Shown piece by piece: positions 48,409-60,278 of a stretch of DNA of 64,000 nt; positions within the stretch are counted from its first letter, which is position 1, and each line of letters begins with the position of its first letter. The notes beneath the pieces were generated by a model. The model did not search any database and had not been told where the DNA came from. It saw nothing but the letters and a program-made list of their open reading frames with translations. The position numbers and the translations under genes are program-made. The stretch spans positions 88,503-152,502 of the forward strand of contig CAJNYU010001443.1 in NCBI GenBank assembly GCA_905331475.1, in the 5' to 3' direction. This stretch comes from Rotaria socialis (Eukaryota > Rotifera > Eurotatoria > Philodinida > Philodinidae).

Positions 48409-48930
48409 ATGCGAATTCATTTTGATATCAACGCCAATAACGTATTGCGCGCTACTTTCTATGCTTGTGCCATATTTGTTCTCGTTTTGTCGCAACTCGA
48501 ATATACATATATTCTCGACAGATCCCAAGAATCCGTTTTCCTGTTGATGATGCCAAATGTAACATCAGTTGAAACAAATTTATATTACGGTATACCTTAC
48601 GAAGATTGTCGCTGCTCGATCGTAGCAACACAATACTGTCTCACTTATACACAGCTTAAGATCAGTCGCATCTTACCGTTGGTTTTGTTTGTATTGCAGC
48701 TTTATCTTATTCGAGAACTTATTTTATTAAGTGGAGATCATGTATATTTTCTTGTCAATATGTCATGGATCGTTACATTTTGTGTTTTTATCGGTATATT
48801 AAGTATCATTTATCGAAACAACTTTTACTATAGTTATACTGCTTCTATCCTCTGTGGCACGGGTTATTTATTATTTGGTTTTGTGGGTTACAAAGTAATG
48901 TCTGGCAATCAATGTAATCTGTCTTTCTGA
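48409..48930 (+). CDS. Orphan four-helix membrane protein, 173 aa
   Basis: Uninterrupted single-exon frame with a good hydropathy pattern: helices at about residues 13-33 (FYACAIFVLVLSQLEY), 84-106 (ILPLVLFVLQLYLIRELILL), 112-134 (VNMSWIVTFCVFIGILSII) and 140-164 (ILCGTGYLLFGFVGYKVM). The loop after helix 1 carries NVTS, a potential glycosylation site, and four cysteines (DCRCS, YCLTY) that could form disulfides, suggesting that loop is outside. No family is recognised. It lies in the 12.6-kb block that separates the two parts of the right palindrome arm, next to another four-helix frame on the opposite strand. Confidence 0.65.
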   Translation: MRIHFDINANNVLRATFYACAIFVLVLSQLEYTYILDRSQESVFLLMMPNVTSVETNLYYGIPYEDCRCSIVATQYCLTYTQLKISRILPLVLFVLQLYLIRELILLSGDHVYFLVNMSWIVTFCVFIGILSIIYRNNFYYSYTASILCGTGYLLFGFVGYKVMSGNQCNLSF

Positions 48931-49596
48931 AACAACACTTATGTTTAATGTTCAAAGATAGGACATAATTGATGATGGAGTTCAATCTTAGCAAGAACTA
49001 TTTATGTGAAATATATAATATTTTTCTAATGTAATTGCATATTGATGTCTCTTATTTCTTCGTTTATGTTTTTAGTTTTGTATATTATGTATCATTTTAC
49101 ATATTGTTAATAAAATATGTGTTCTTTTCAGTGTTTTCTATAAAGAAATCTGAAAGACAAGGCCCATTTATATTGTATTGTCGTGAGCAAAGAGCAAAAA
49201 GATTCCAGAATATGAAATACATCATTACTTGTCAAAAATTTTAGAAGTTCGACGTTTGAATGCAATGAAAAATTAATGTAAATCATCCTCAACAAATGTA
49301 AGTATGACATTTTGTTTTTTATGAACAGAGTGTAAAATACCGCTGCTGTCATCAATAGCACCCATATATTGTCATGCTGATTTTTCTGTTCTATGAGTTG
49401 AGCTAAAATTGTTAACTGTTTGCTTGACCAGTAATTTTTTGCTTCGCATTCCGTAGTGTGATAAAAGTGAACATGTTCCAAATTTTCTTGGGTTCGACTT
49501 TCCTATTAAAATGATTGCAAAGCGCAACATGATGGTGTGTCTAACAAAGTAAAACCTGAAGAACATCTGTTGACTAAAAAAACGACCAGCCAAAGA

Positions 49597-50046
49597 CTAA
49601 TCACGATTAAAATAGTAATAACAATAAAACAAAAAAATAATCAAAAAAACTGAAAGGGTGGAAAACAAGAAAAATATTTCTTTTTTCTTTTTTGCTTTTA
49701 ACCAGTGTCGAATGCCCATAAATAAATATTCGCATACAAGGCTTAACAATGAAAATATGGTAAGCAGCTTCTCTGTCCATTGAACTAAACCAGGGAGTAT
49801 GCGTCCTCCATAGACTATAAAAGCAAGCCCGAAAAAAGATACGGCTATTGGCAAATAAGGTCTACCAAAGCCAATACCCCCTGCAAACATTGCTAATGTA
49901 TTGAGAAGCAAAAATGGTGGTATTCTGGTGTCCGTTGGTTTGGTTGTATAATCTTGTATCATTTTCAGATCATCGATGTGCAAAATAAGAACCCATAAGC
50001 CAACAAAGTCAATTAAAACCATCAAGGCAACTTTTGATCGCTCCAA
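49597..50046 (-). CDS. Orphan four- to five-helix membrane protein, 149 aa
   Basis: Frame from MERSKVALMV with helices at about residues 6-24, 44-62 (LLLNTLAMFAGGIGF), 66-84 (LPIAVSFFGLAFIVYGG), 92-112 and 126-146. A short Lys run KAKKKK precedes the last helix. No family is recognised. The upstream sequence has no alternative start. A 117-codon frame just downstream (49128-49481, minus) also has one hydrophobic stretch but no clear splice link. Confidence 0.5.
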   Translation of the reverse strand: MERSKVALMVLIDFVGLWVLILHIDDLKMIQDYTTKPTDTRIPPFLLLNTLAMFAGGIGFGRPYLPIAVSFFGLAFIVYGGRILPGLVQWTEKLLTIFSLLSLVCEYLFMGIRHWLKAKKKKEIFFLFSTLSVFLIIFLFYCYYYFNRD

Positions 50047-50049
50047 ATT

Positions 50050-52320
50050 GGTACTGGAAACTAAAACAAAAACAAATCAGGTAACCCAAGTTAATGTCAT
50101 TCTTGCGCTCATGATTTTTGGCACCACTGTTTTTTCTATGTACACTCGATAATACATTCTTCTCACAAAATAACGACAGTTTAAAAATTACTTATATTTC
50201 CTTTTAGAACTTTTAATATCAACAGCAACTTGAACGATTTAATCAGCGATTCTTCTGTTCTGTGATATGTATTCAAAATAATTATATTAAAATAGAAATT
50301 TAAGTTAAAAATTCGTTGTTAATTATTTATCAATTAATCGTTTTTGTATTTCAATGGCAATGATACGTAAGCAACTATTTATCATTATTTATTGATTGTT
50401 TATTTGTAAAGAATTTATGAAAATATATTTCAATGAAGATTTTAGTGTAAAATATTTATCTATTTCACAAATCATTTGAGCATTCGAACAACAATGCCGG
50501 TTACAACAGTTTACCTATAATTTTTTTTTGATTATTATTTAAAAGCAATTCCAATAAGTTTCATATATATATATATATACGTATATATATATATTAGTAT
50601 CTAATTGTTATATATTTTTTAATTAATACTTTAAATATTTCAACGACAAAAGCACAAACAATGCATTCATCAATTCCAATAGATTAATTAAAATGTAAAA
50701 TGAATTAAATAAAATCCATCGATAATTTTGTGTTCGTGTAATATAGATTTGTATTTATTATTATCGGACAATTTCAAAGTTTCAGGAGGAAGTTTTTATA
50801 TTTCACAGAATATTTTTAATAGTTAAATTATTCGAATAGATCGTTTAACAATAAAGTATTTTTCTATGGTGAATTATTGATACTTTAATGTTAGTTTTTC
50901 GGACCATTAGCGAAATTGCTTAATAAAATCGTAGAATTTCAGTTTCCAATTAGTAGTTTTCAAATTACAGTCCAGGAAGTTCAGGAAGCTTCGATTGTTT
51001 ATTTATTATATACGATTTTTCTGAGTTTTTAGAATAAAATAATCAAGATGCTAAGTAATTTTGATATTCGATTGATCAACTCTCACATTTTTCTCTTTTT
51101 ATCAAATATCTGTCAAGTCCGATATGAGTATCTCTTGGTTTTTTAAACAGAACTTTCTTCACTTTTTCGTACCTACCATTTTTGTTTCTAGAATGAACAA
51201 AAAATACGCAGCTGTTATCGTTCAAAAAAATTTAGTAAAGATATTTCTCTTTATAATCAATCATTTTAGTTGACAATGATCGATATGTATCAACGTTTCC
51301 CGAGTCAGTTTATTTATTTATGAAGAGAAATATAATGTCTTATGATTATAAATTTTTATTTTTTCATGCTCCTTATATTCCTTACTCGATATTTGGATTT
51401 CCTGATGGCTCATTTACTGTTGTTGTTTCAACAGACGTTTGTGTTGCAGCGTCATTTTGCATATTATTACGTTGCATAGAAGGACGTCGAGACATTCTAA
51501 AAAGCTATCGAATATAAGATAATAATAATCTCTAAAAATTGAATGAATAATCAAAATGTACTTTATTTGATTTGTTTTCGTGATGTTAAAATTCAAATAT
51601 ACACGCCGAACGCGATTCAATAACACTGTAAAAAGACGAAAAAGACGGCTGAATGACTTCTTTATCTCTTTGTTGATTTCGCATACGTATATATCTTGCG
51701 TTCTAGATTCAAAGAAACATCTTGCTTAAGAAAGACGCACGATGTTATTCAAGTTTTCGACGTTCGATTTCATCTGGTTTTTTCTGTATCATGACCAAGA
51801 TCAATCCTCTTTCTTTTCCTCTTCAATGTCCAAGCTTTCTTTGTTAAATGAAATCATACTTTCTAGCTTTTTACGAGCACAAAGATTATCTAGATTGACA
51901 CCAAGTGGCAAGTTGCTGTTTCTTCTATTGCATTCTACTTCTTCGCAAAGGCGAACAAGAAACAGAAAAACATTGAACACTTCCAAAACAATGCATTTGT
52001 CGTCATTCGTTTTTTGTTTGTTTTTCCTTTTCGTTTCTCTCTCTGTTTTCTATGCATCGATTTACTTCTTTTCCTTCAATTGATCGTTAGTCATATATGT
52101 GACATGACTTATCGAGCAAAGCAATCATAAATGTAAACATGACGTCACCAACTCGATCAGAAAGAGACCAAAATGAACTCAACTATGAAAATTTCTTCGA
52201 CATTGTCACTAACAAATGCACGTATATCTATCTACCTGGAACCACTACTGTTTTTGTAATTATTGTAATGGCTTCTATTTTCCTCCCCATATTCTAATAG
52301 AAGAAGACATAAAATAGAAT
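50050..52320. other. Mostly empty; possible short exon at 51384-51497 (minus)
   Basis: AT-rich with a TA/ACGTA simple repeat near 50566-50594. On the minus strand 51384-51497 reads MSRRPSMQRNNMQNDAATQT and then TSVETTTVNEPSGNPNIE to a TAA, after a plausible acceptor. The composition is protein-like but no upstream exon can be assigned. Confidence 0.35.
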
Positions 52321-52325
52321 TACTT

Positions 52326-52620
52326 CCCAGGTCAATGATTCCGGAGGACGGATACCGTAGGAACCGACCGGAAAGATGCGAAAAAATCACCGTATCTGCC
52401 CGGAAAGCCCGAGAAAGCACTGGACAGTGGAAGCAGTATTCCGTTCGGCAATTGACGGTTTTTCCCCGTGTATTCCGGTCATCTTCCAGCCGGAAAGTGC
52501 AGGAAACTGACCGGAATCCATAGGAAAAAATCCGGTAATTTTCGGCCGGAATACTGCTTCCACTTTCCAGCGATTTCCCGGGCTTTCCGGCCGTTTCCAA
52601 CCGTACCTCTACAACCTGGG
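52326..52620. mobile_element. CCCAGGTC-ended foldback MITE with CCGGAAA core
   Basis: 295 bp, starting CCCAGGTCAATGATTCCGG and ending ACAACCTGGG. Inverted arms of about 60 bp (CCCGGAAAGCCCGAGAAAGC and on, with the inverse ending GGGCTTTCCGG) surround a core made of CCGGAA and TTCCGG words. The layout is the same as at 4772, but the core vocabulary is different. Confidence 0.7.
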
Positions 52621-52682
52621 TTTAAAAGAATATTTATAAGATTGAATTTTATTGAAACGTCTATCGATATACTTTTAGAGTA

Positions 52683-54266
<1,584 letters not shown>

Positions 54267-54724
54267 GTAAGTCGATCTTTTTCATTGGAATATTGTTCAA
54301 CATGAGAAGTTCTTTGAGTGAGAATAAATTAGAAATGTTCTCTTACTTCAAATAGGAAAAATATTAGTATTTGTATCATTGCCTAATGACCATGTTTAAT
54401 TCGTAAAGTTGCTTGATGATTTCGATTAAAAGAAATTGAATTTGTGTTTACTACTAGACATATAAGCGAGAGCGAAACATAATTTACAAGTGACGGTCAG
54501 ACGGAACAATAGATCTTTCACGACTTGTGATTTTTCAAATGTCACTTTTCTTTTTTCAAGTTTTGTTGATTCCTAAATGCAAAGTGACCCCTTGTTTATG
54601 TTATTCAATACGCTTAAATATAGCATTAAAACATCTGATGAGGCATATCCGGAAACTTTTAACCGATCTACCGACAAATTATGCCACCGGAAAGAAAATA
54701 TTCCTTAGATGAGATACTCCGTCT

Positions 54725-54796
54725 CCCAGGTCGATCAACTTGTGTCGTATGCGGCCGTTTACGATCGTATCAGGTCGTCGTAATGTTCGACCTGGG
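54725..54796. mobile_element. Short CCCAGGTC-ended element
   Basis: 72 bp with ends CCCAGGTCGATCA and TGTTCGACCTGGG and core words GCGGCCGT and ACGATCGTA. Same family as 4772 and 9745. Confidence 0.65.
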
Positions 54797-54985
54797 AGCT
54801 CATAAAAAAATCGAAACAAGGGAGTTTTAATTTGAATCTTTGCTCGTATATAGCTCTAATGGTATTATTATTGTCCCGAAGTTTTCAGCAACAATGCTTG
54901 TTTATTTCTTGAGATAAAGAATGCTGAAGAGAAGTCGCTTTTTTGCAAAATGTGGTCGATTATTTTTCGATTTCAAATAATCTTT

Positions 54986-55300
54986 TTATGGAACATTTTA
55001 TTGATTTAAAATAAATTGTAAACATTTTTTAAACAACGTACATAACTAATGCAAATTCAACTATAAGAATAACAATTTGATATTGTTAAAATATATCAAT
55101 ATTTTTTCAATTAATTGTTTTTTCTTATTTTCATCTTTCTTCATTTGTTGGAATATTTCGAACAAACTTCTTTGTTCATCATCAGCCTAAATTCATTTAC
55201 TTTAACAATATCAAATTGTTGTTCTCATAGTTGAATTTGTATTAGTTATGTTGTTTAAAAACATTTTACACTTTATTTAAATCAATAAAATGTTCCATAA
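54986..55300. mobile_element. MITE copy B, longer ends
   Basis: Close copy of 42703-42949, with an extra outer inverted pair TTATGGAACATTTTATTGAT at 54986 and its inverse ending TGTTCCATAA at 55300. It lies just inside the right boundary of the 12.6-kb block. Confidence 0.75.
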
Positions 55301-55326
55301 TTTTAATTTTAAAAATAAAATAAAAT

Positions 55327-55980
55327 GTTAAGCTAGCACGACTATGGCATACAACACAGTGAAATCACTGATTACGATAACGTTATGGTACGCATTCCAT
55401 TTCCTTGTTTCTTTCAACTGTATTTTTAGCCTTCTTTTCGAATATTCTACGCGTTTTGTGTTCCATCGATGTTGATAGATTTTCATGTTACTTTCAGGAG
55501 TACTAGCTTTAATCTATCTCGTAAGTTATTCTGTATTTATCTATACTCTGGCAACCAGAATATATGTAATGCCAAAATAGTTCTTTTTTCTTCTATCCGA
55601 ATTTTATTGAGTTGAAACAGATATCCTCAATTAAAAGTGAGCTCGTGTTTACCGAGTTTTTATTATTATTATTATTTTCATATCCTTTTTATCTTTAATG
55701 AAACAGCTTTTTTTCTTTCTTTTCATGCATGCAGTGTAAATCAAAAGATAAAAAGAAGCTCAAACATTCTATTTCTAGCAGAGAACAAATGTTCTTTGCA
55801 AACAAGTCTCGAATTGCTAGCAAGTATTTCTCTGCATTTGTGTTGACATGTTAACGAACTCATCTTAAAATTAGAAATTGTATTGAATATAGTAATATCT
55901 TATCACTCTTAATAAGAGAGAAATTACTATTTGATCCTTCTTTCTTATTTCATAAATTAATCATCAAAGTATAAGAAAAT
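55327..55980. repeat. Displaced continuation of the right palindrome arm
   Basis: Starting GTTAAGCTAGCACGACTATG this stretch is the inverse of 38090 back to about 37425 (there CATAGTCGTGTTAGCTTAAC). It is preceded by AAAATAAAATAAAAT (55312-55326), the same 15-mer that ends the nearer part of the arm at 42688-42702. It includes the second copy of the cryptic exon (55735-55930). Confidence 0.75.
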
Positions 55981-55991
55981 AAAATCATACT

Positions 55992-58046
55992 TTGAAAATT
56001 CCTCATAATTCACGAGAATTATGGTTAGATGTACGTGGTAAAAATCAACGCCGTGTTCTTGTGACAATGGATATGTATAATGGACAACCAGTATTAGTTA
56101 AAAGCTCACAAGTATGTGAAATTCACAGTGATGGAAATTATTGGCAAGCAATAAAAAGCATTGGCATTTTCCCCGACATATTAATTGTTGATTTAAATGG
56201 TGCTTTCGGTGAAACAGACACAAAAAATCGCGAGATAATAAAAAAACTCGCACTAAAATATCCTGTTCATACTGGAGGTGGTTTACGATCATTGAGCGAT
56301 GTTGAAGATGTGCTGAAATCAAATGTTCGTCGATGTACTGTAGCTAGTGCAGATGATGAATTGATTGCAAAAATACCGAAGGATCGTTTAATTGTAGAAA
56401 TGAGTATTAATGAGAACAACGAAGTACTCATTCATGGTCGTAAAACCAATACTCACGTAAATATAATTACGAAAGTCAATCAGCTTATTGCGATGGGTGT
56501 TAACGTTATCAGTATTACATTTGTTAATGCTGAAGGACATTTATCGGGAATACCTCGAAAACAAATACAAGATCTTCTTGTACAAATTCCAAAAAATATC
56601 GAGAAAATCTATATTGCTGGTGGAATAAGTACAATGGACGATTTAGAGTATTTATGGTCATTCAATCGGATCATTCCACAACTTGGATCTGCTATTTGGA
56701 AGAAAAAATTGACAATCGGCAGCATATTCAATGGTATGATCAATTTTGACGGCAACGGAACCGTCTCAAGTATTATTCAAGATTTGAATGGACTTGTCAA
56801 AGGATTGTGCTATATGAATCGAGAGTCCATTGAACAGACATGCGAAACAAGACAATTATATCGATATTCGAGAAGATTTGGAAAAGTAATGATGAAAGGT
56901 GAAACATCGGGTGATATCCAGCATATTGTTAGAATCAGTTTAGATTGTGATATGGATGCAATGTTGATGATAGTCGATTCACAAAAATCATTTTGTCATG
57001 CAGGTAAATACTTTTCTAATATTTATTATATAGAAGTCTAATAGCTGTCATGTTTTCTTCTATTTTCAGGTAATTATAGTTGTTTTAGTTTGCCAACAAG
57101 TATTAAAGCAAATTTAGCTACATTAGCGGAGCACATTAAATCGCGTATCAACCAAGATAGTTATTCAGGAAGAATTCAAAGAAATCCACAATTAGCTCTT
57201 GCTAAAATAATGGAAGAATTTTGGGAAGTGGTAGTGGCTCATCAAGACAATCAAATTTCAGAATGTAGTGATTTATTGGTTCATCTAGTCATGTATTTGA
57301 ATGGAAGCGGTATATCGATTGAAGATATTTTTAATGAATTGCATGCACGACGATGGGCACCGAAACTATTAGTTGAAAATACAAAAATATCATCTAATGA
57401 AAAATCGAATGAAATTGTAATTGGCATAAGTGCCTCTAAATACCCCGACAAAACCGATGAATTCGCTGAAGAACAGTTGGGAATTAAAATCGCTCGACAT
57501 TCGGGAAGAAATCTGTTAGTGGAAGGACAAATTGTTGATCGAGATAAATTTTGCAAATATTTTTCTCATGATGAAAATATGAAAGTATCACTATTTATTA
57601 GTAGACCACAAGATATGCCATGGTTATTAGCTTCAAAACGTGTGGCACATGTTATAACTTTCGAAACTGTGATTAAAAATTATCCAAAATTCTATACTGT
57701 TCTTCATGAGATTGTTGATCCATCACTTTCTCTAGCCCTGGTATGTCGCAAAGGTGCATGTGTAGAGCCAGAAAAATGGACCGCTCAAAACAAGCCGCTT
57801 ATTGCTTCTGAACATGTTCATCATGTAACACGATTTTTGGAACAAATGAATATAAAGCATGACAAATACCATTTAGATAAAATCACAGGATCATCTGAAG
57901 GCTTTCTCGTCAATACAGATAAATATTTATTAGCTGATACTATCGTGGAAACTGGAAAAACTCTTGAAGAAAATAATTTAGAAATCTGGAAACTTATTAT
58001 ACCAAAAGGTCAATTACGTATTGGACTTTACGGATATTGCAACTAA
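55992..58046 (+). CDS. Four-domain histidine biosynthesis protein HisA-HisI-HisE-HisG
   Basis: Two exons (to 57003, and 57070-58046) join in phase over a 66-bp intron, about 662 codons. Residues about 15-250 are a HisA-like TIM barrel (VTMDMYNGQPVLV, VDLNGAFG, VHTGGGLRS, IAGGIST). Residues 263-345 are PRA-CH (HisI): YMNRESIEQTCET, MMKGETSGDIQ, the metal-binding LDCDMDAM and the Zn cysteines in LDCD, FCHAG and YSCF. Residues 352-431 are PRA-PH (HisE): LATLAEHI, MEEFWEVV (E-E-x2-E) and ECSDLLVHLV. Residues 451-655 are short-form ATP-PRT (HisG), with DKITGSSEGFLVN and the PRPP loop DTIVETGKTLEEN. Together these are steps 4, 3, 2 and 1 of the pathway. No in-frame ATG precedes the HisA domain: the frame opens after a stop at 55953, and the first ATG (about 56068) would cut strand 1, so an upstream exon is missing or the gene is truncated at the breakpoint near 55980. 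Animals normally lack this pathway; horizontal acquisition with a later intron is the likely explanation. Confidence 0.9.
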
Positions 58047-58299
58047 ATTTTTTGAACATATAGGGAAACTAAAATTTTAATAAATAAAAACAATTAATTA
58101 GAACTCATAATAAAAATTTGTAAAGCGTTTCGAATCAGCAATAACCAGGATCCATAAAATTAACAATTGGAGAGATCTGTATGTGAGAGCTATACAAACA
58201 TACGCACATTATGTTACTAATGATGAACCAACATATAGATTATGTGGGTGTGGCAAAAGAGAATTACAACTACATTGATACTAACACTCACATATCCTA

Positions 58300-58856
58300 C
58301 TAGACTATGGGTGCACTGATTAAGGGTATTTGTTGGCCATCAGCATAGAATCCACCGTTTTTAAGTTCACTTCGAAGTGCATTGACCATATATAAAATCG
58401 AATCGGCACCAAGTTCAGCTGGACGAGCATCAGGCGCATGTTCAGTCATATCGGTAGCGCAAAATCCTGGAGTAACACTGACGACAAGCAAATTTTTATT
58501 ATTAGACCATTCATATGCTTCCACTTGCGTAAGAGCATTTAAGGCTGCCTTACTAACACCATACATAAGAANGCGTAAGAGCGTTTAAAGCTGCCTTACT
58601 AACACCATACATAAGAAAGGATGGTTCCGCATTGTATCCAATATTTTCAAGGGAGTTTGTCTCGATGGCTGAGATGAACTCTTCGACTAGCTGGTCAATT
58701 TGATATTTTGTCAATGTCGATGATGTATATCTTTCTTGAAGCGCTTGAGAGGCTTTGTACAGCACAATGGGACCGATTCTACTCGACACATTGATTATTC
58801 GACCACCCTCTCGCATTAAAGGAAATAAATATTCGTTAAGAATTTTAACACCATAA
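58300..58856 (-). pseudogene. SDR copy 3, C-terminal part, broken by a contig join
   Basis: The minus strand from the gap edge (58856) encodes the SDR from the NEYLFPLMREGG block through YGVSKAALNALT, a repeated piece around the single N at 58572, and then the C-terminus SVTPGFCATDMTEHAPDARP to SAPIV and a stop at 58300. About 45 bp (GCGTAAGAGC to CATAAGAA) occur twice, on either side of the N, which looks like two overlapping contig ends placed end to end. The part from 58574 to 58856 repeats 40561-40843 almost exactly. It supplies the C-terminal sequence lost from copies 1 and 2. Confidence 0.8.
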
Positions 58857-58956
58857 NNNNNNNNNNNNNNNNNNNNNNNNNNNNNNNNNNNNNNNNNNNN
58901 NNNNNNNNNNNNNNNNNNNNNNNNNNNNNNNNNNNNNNNNNNNNNNNNNNNNNNNN
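58857..58956. other. Scaffold gap (100 N)
   Basis: Exactly 100 undetermined bases, the usual placeholder size for a gap of unknown length. Confidence 0.99.
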
Positions 58957-59049
58957 GTGTTCAAAGTCTCAAAAAAAGGATAAAAATTTTGACAGAACCT
59001 TTTGAAGGTTCTGTCAAAATTTTTATCCTTTTTTTGAGACTTTGAACAC
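58957..59049. repeat. Near-perfect 93-bp palindrome at gap edge
   Basis: GTGTTCAAAGTCTCAAAAAA at the gap edge is mirrored by TTTTTTGAGACTTTGAACAC at 59030-59049. The arms are about 45 bp with almost no loop (AGAACCTTTTGAAGGTTCT at the centre). A related TTTTCGGAAGGTTC word follows at 59079. Confidence 0.85.
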
Positions 59050-60278
59050 ATTTGGAGCATTTTGAAAATCTACAGAACCTTTTCGGAAGGTTCTTTAAAC
59101 CTCCTTTGTTTTTTTCAGAGTAGTTGCTAGCTTCTGTAGCGGTAGCATACACTCGTTGCTAACGTCTGTAATAATAAAAATATACGATACCGTCGTAACT
59201 ATGAGCTATTATAATAAAAACGACAGACTTTGATGATTAATTAAAGGTTAAATCCTAATTATAATGATTTATAATTAGTGAAACTAGATTTTTATTACTG
59301 ATGTGAGTAGTGGTGAACATAGGCAATCGACCTGTACCAAAAAAGTTTCTAATTAGCGCATCTAAGTGTTAGTTTTTTATATTTTATGTCTGTAATGGGG
59401 AGGGGGATAGGTGGGATACAGAGGAGCCGCAAAAACCTAACAATTCAACTTACACTCACTATTTTCTTCAAAAATATATGTGAGTTCCACAAAAATTAAT
59501 TTAACTGTAAACACTACCTCTTTTTTTCGAAAGATCTAATAATAAGTTCTGACAAAATATTTGCTTGATTCGTTTTTAGGCTTCTCAAAGGCGTGTGTAT
59601 GGATTCTGAAAGCTTCAAAAAAGATATAGAATTTCATTACAGCACTTCTCGGTTTAATAATCATGCACTGATCTTGCTGGAGTACAGAAGTTGATTTTTT
59701 TTATACACTTTTAATGTCGTAAAATTTATCCAAAGTAAAAGCAAAAATACAGACAAGAATAGAGCTAACATTTTTTTAAATATAAATTATTAATTCACTG
59801 GAATTCATTACTCAGTAGTACATACTTCGATAAAGTAAGTACCCTCGACTCTTGATTTTCATATTATTTTGTCGAGAGGAATCTCATTCTATGCAAACAA
59901 AATCGGTAATATAGAGAGTGCATTAAAAGAAATGGCTGCTAAAAACAAATGAGTTTTCTTCGTTCAAACTGAACGTTTGTACTTCTAAAATGTTACTTGA
60001 TCTCTTCTAGACCAGAAGTCTTACAAATAGTTCGAAGTCAGAGTTACAAAAAATATACAGCATTGTGATTGAAATTCAATGTTGTCAAATTCAAATTTTT
60101 GTAGTTTCTCTAAGAAGACTGAGACATGAGTTTACGTGGTGTCAAGTGAGGTAAATAGGAAACACTGCAAGTTAATTGTTGCTTGCTACAAAAAAAAATA
60201 ACTAAATGAAATTGTGATATTCGAAAACAGTCTGCTTTTTTTATCTAAACTGTTGATTCTTAATAAAATTATAAATAT
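59050..60278. other. No gene seen
   Basis: AT-rich sequence after the gap; 3' flank of the coiled-coil gene. Confidence 0.4.
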
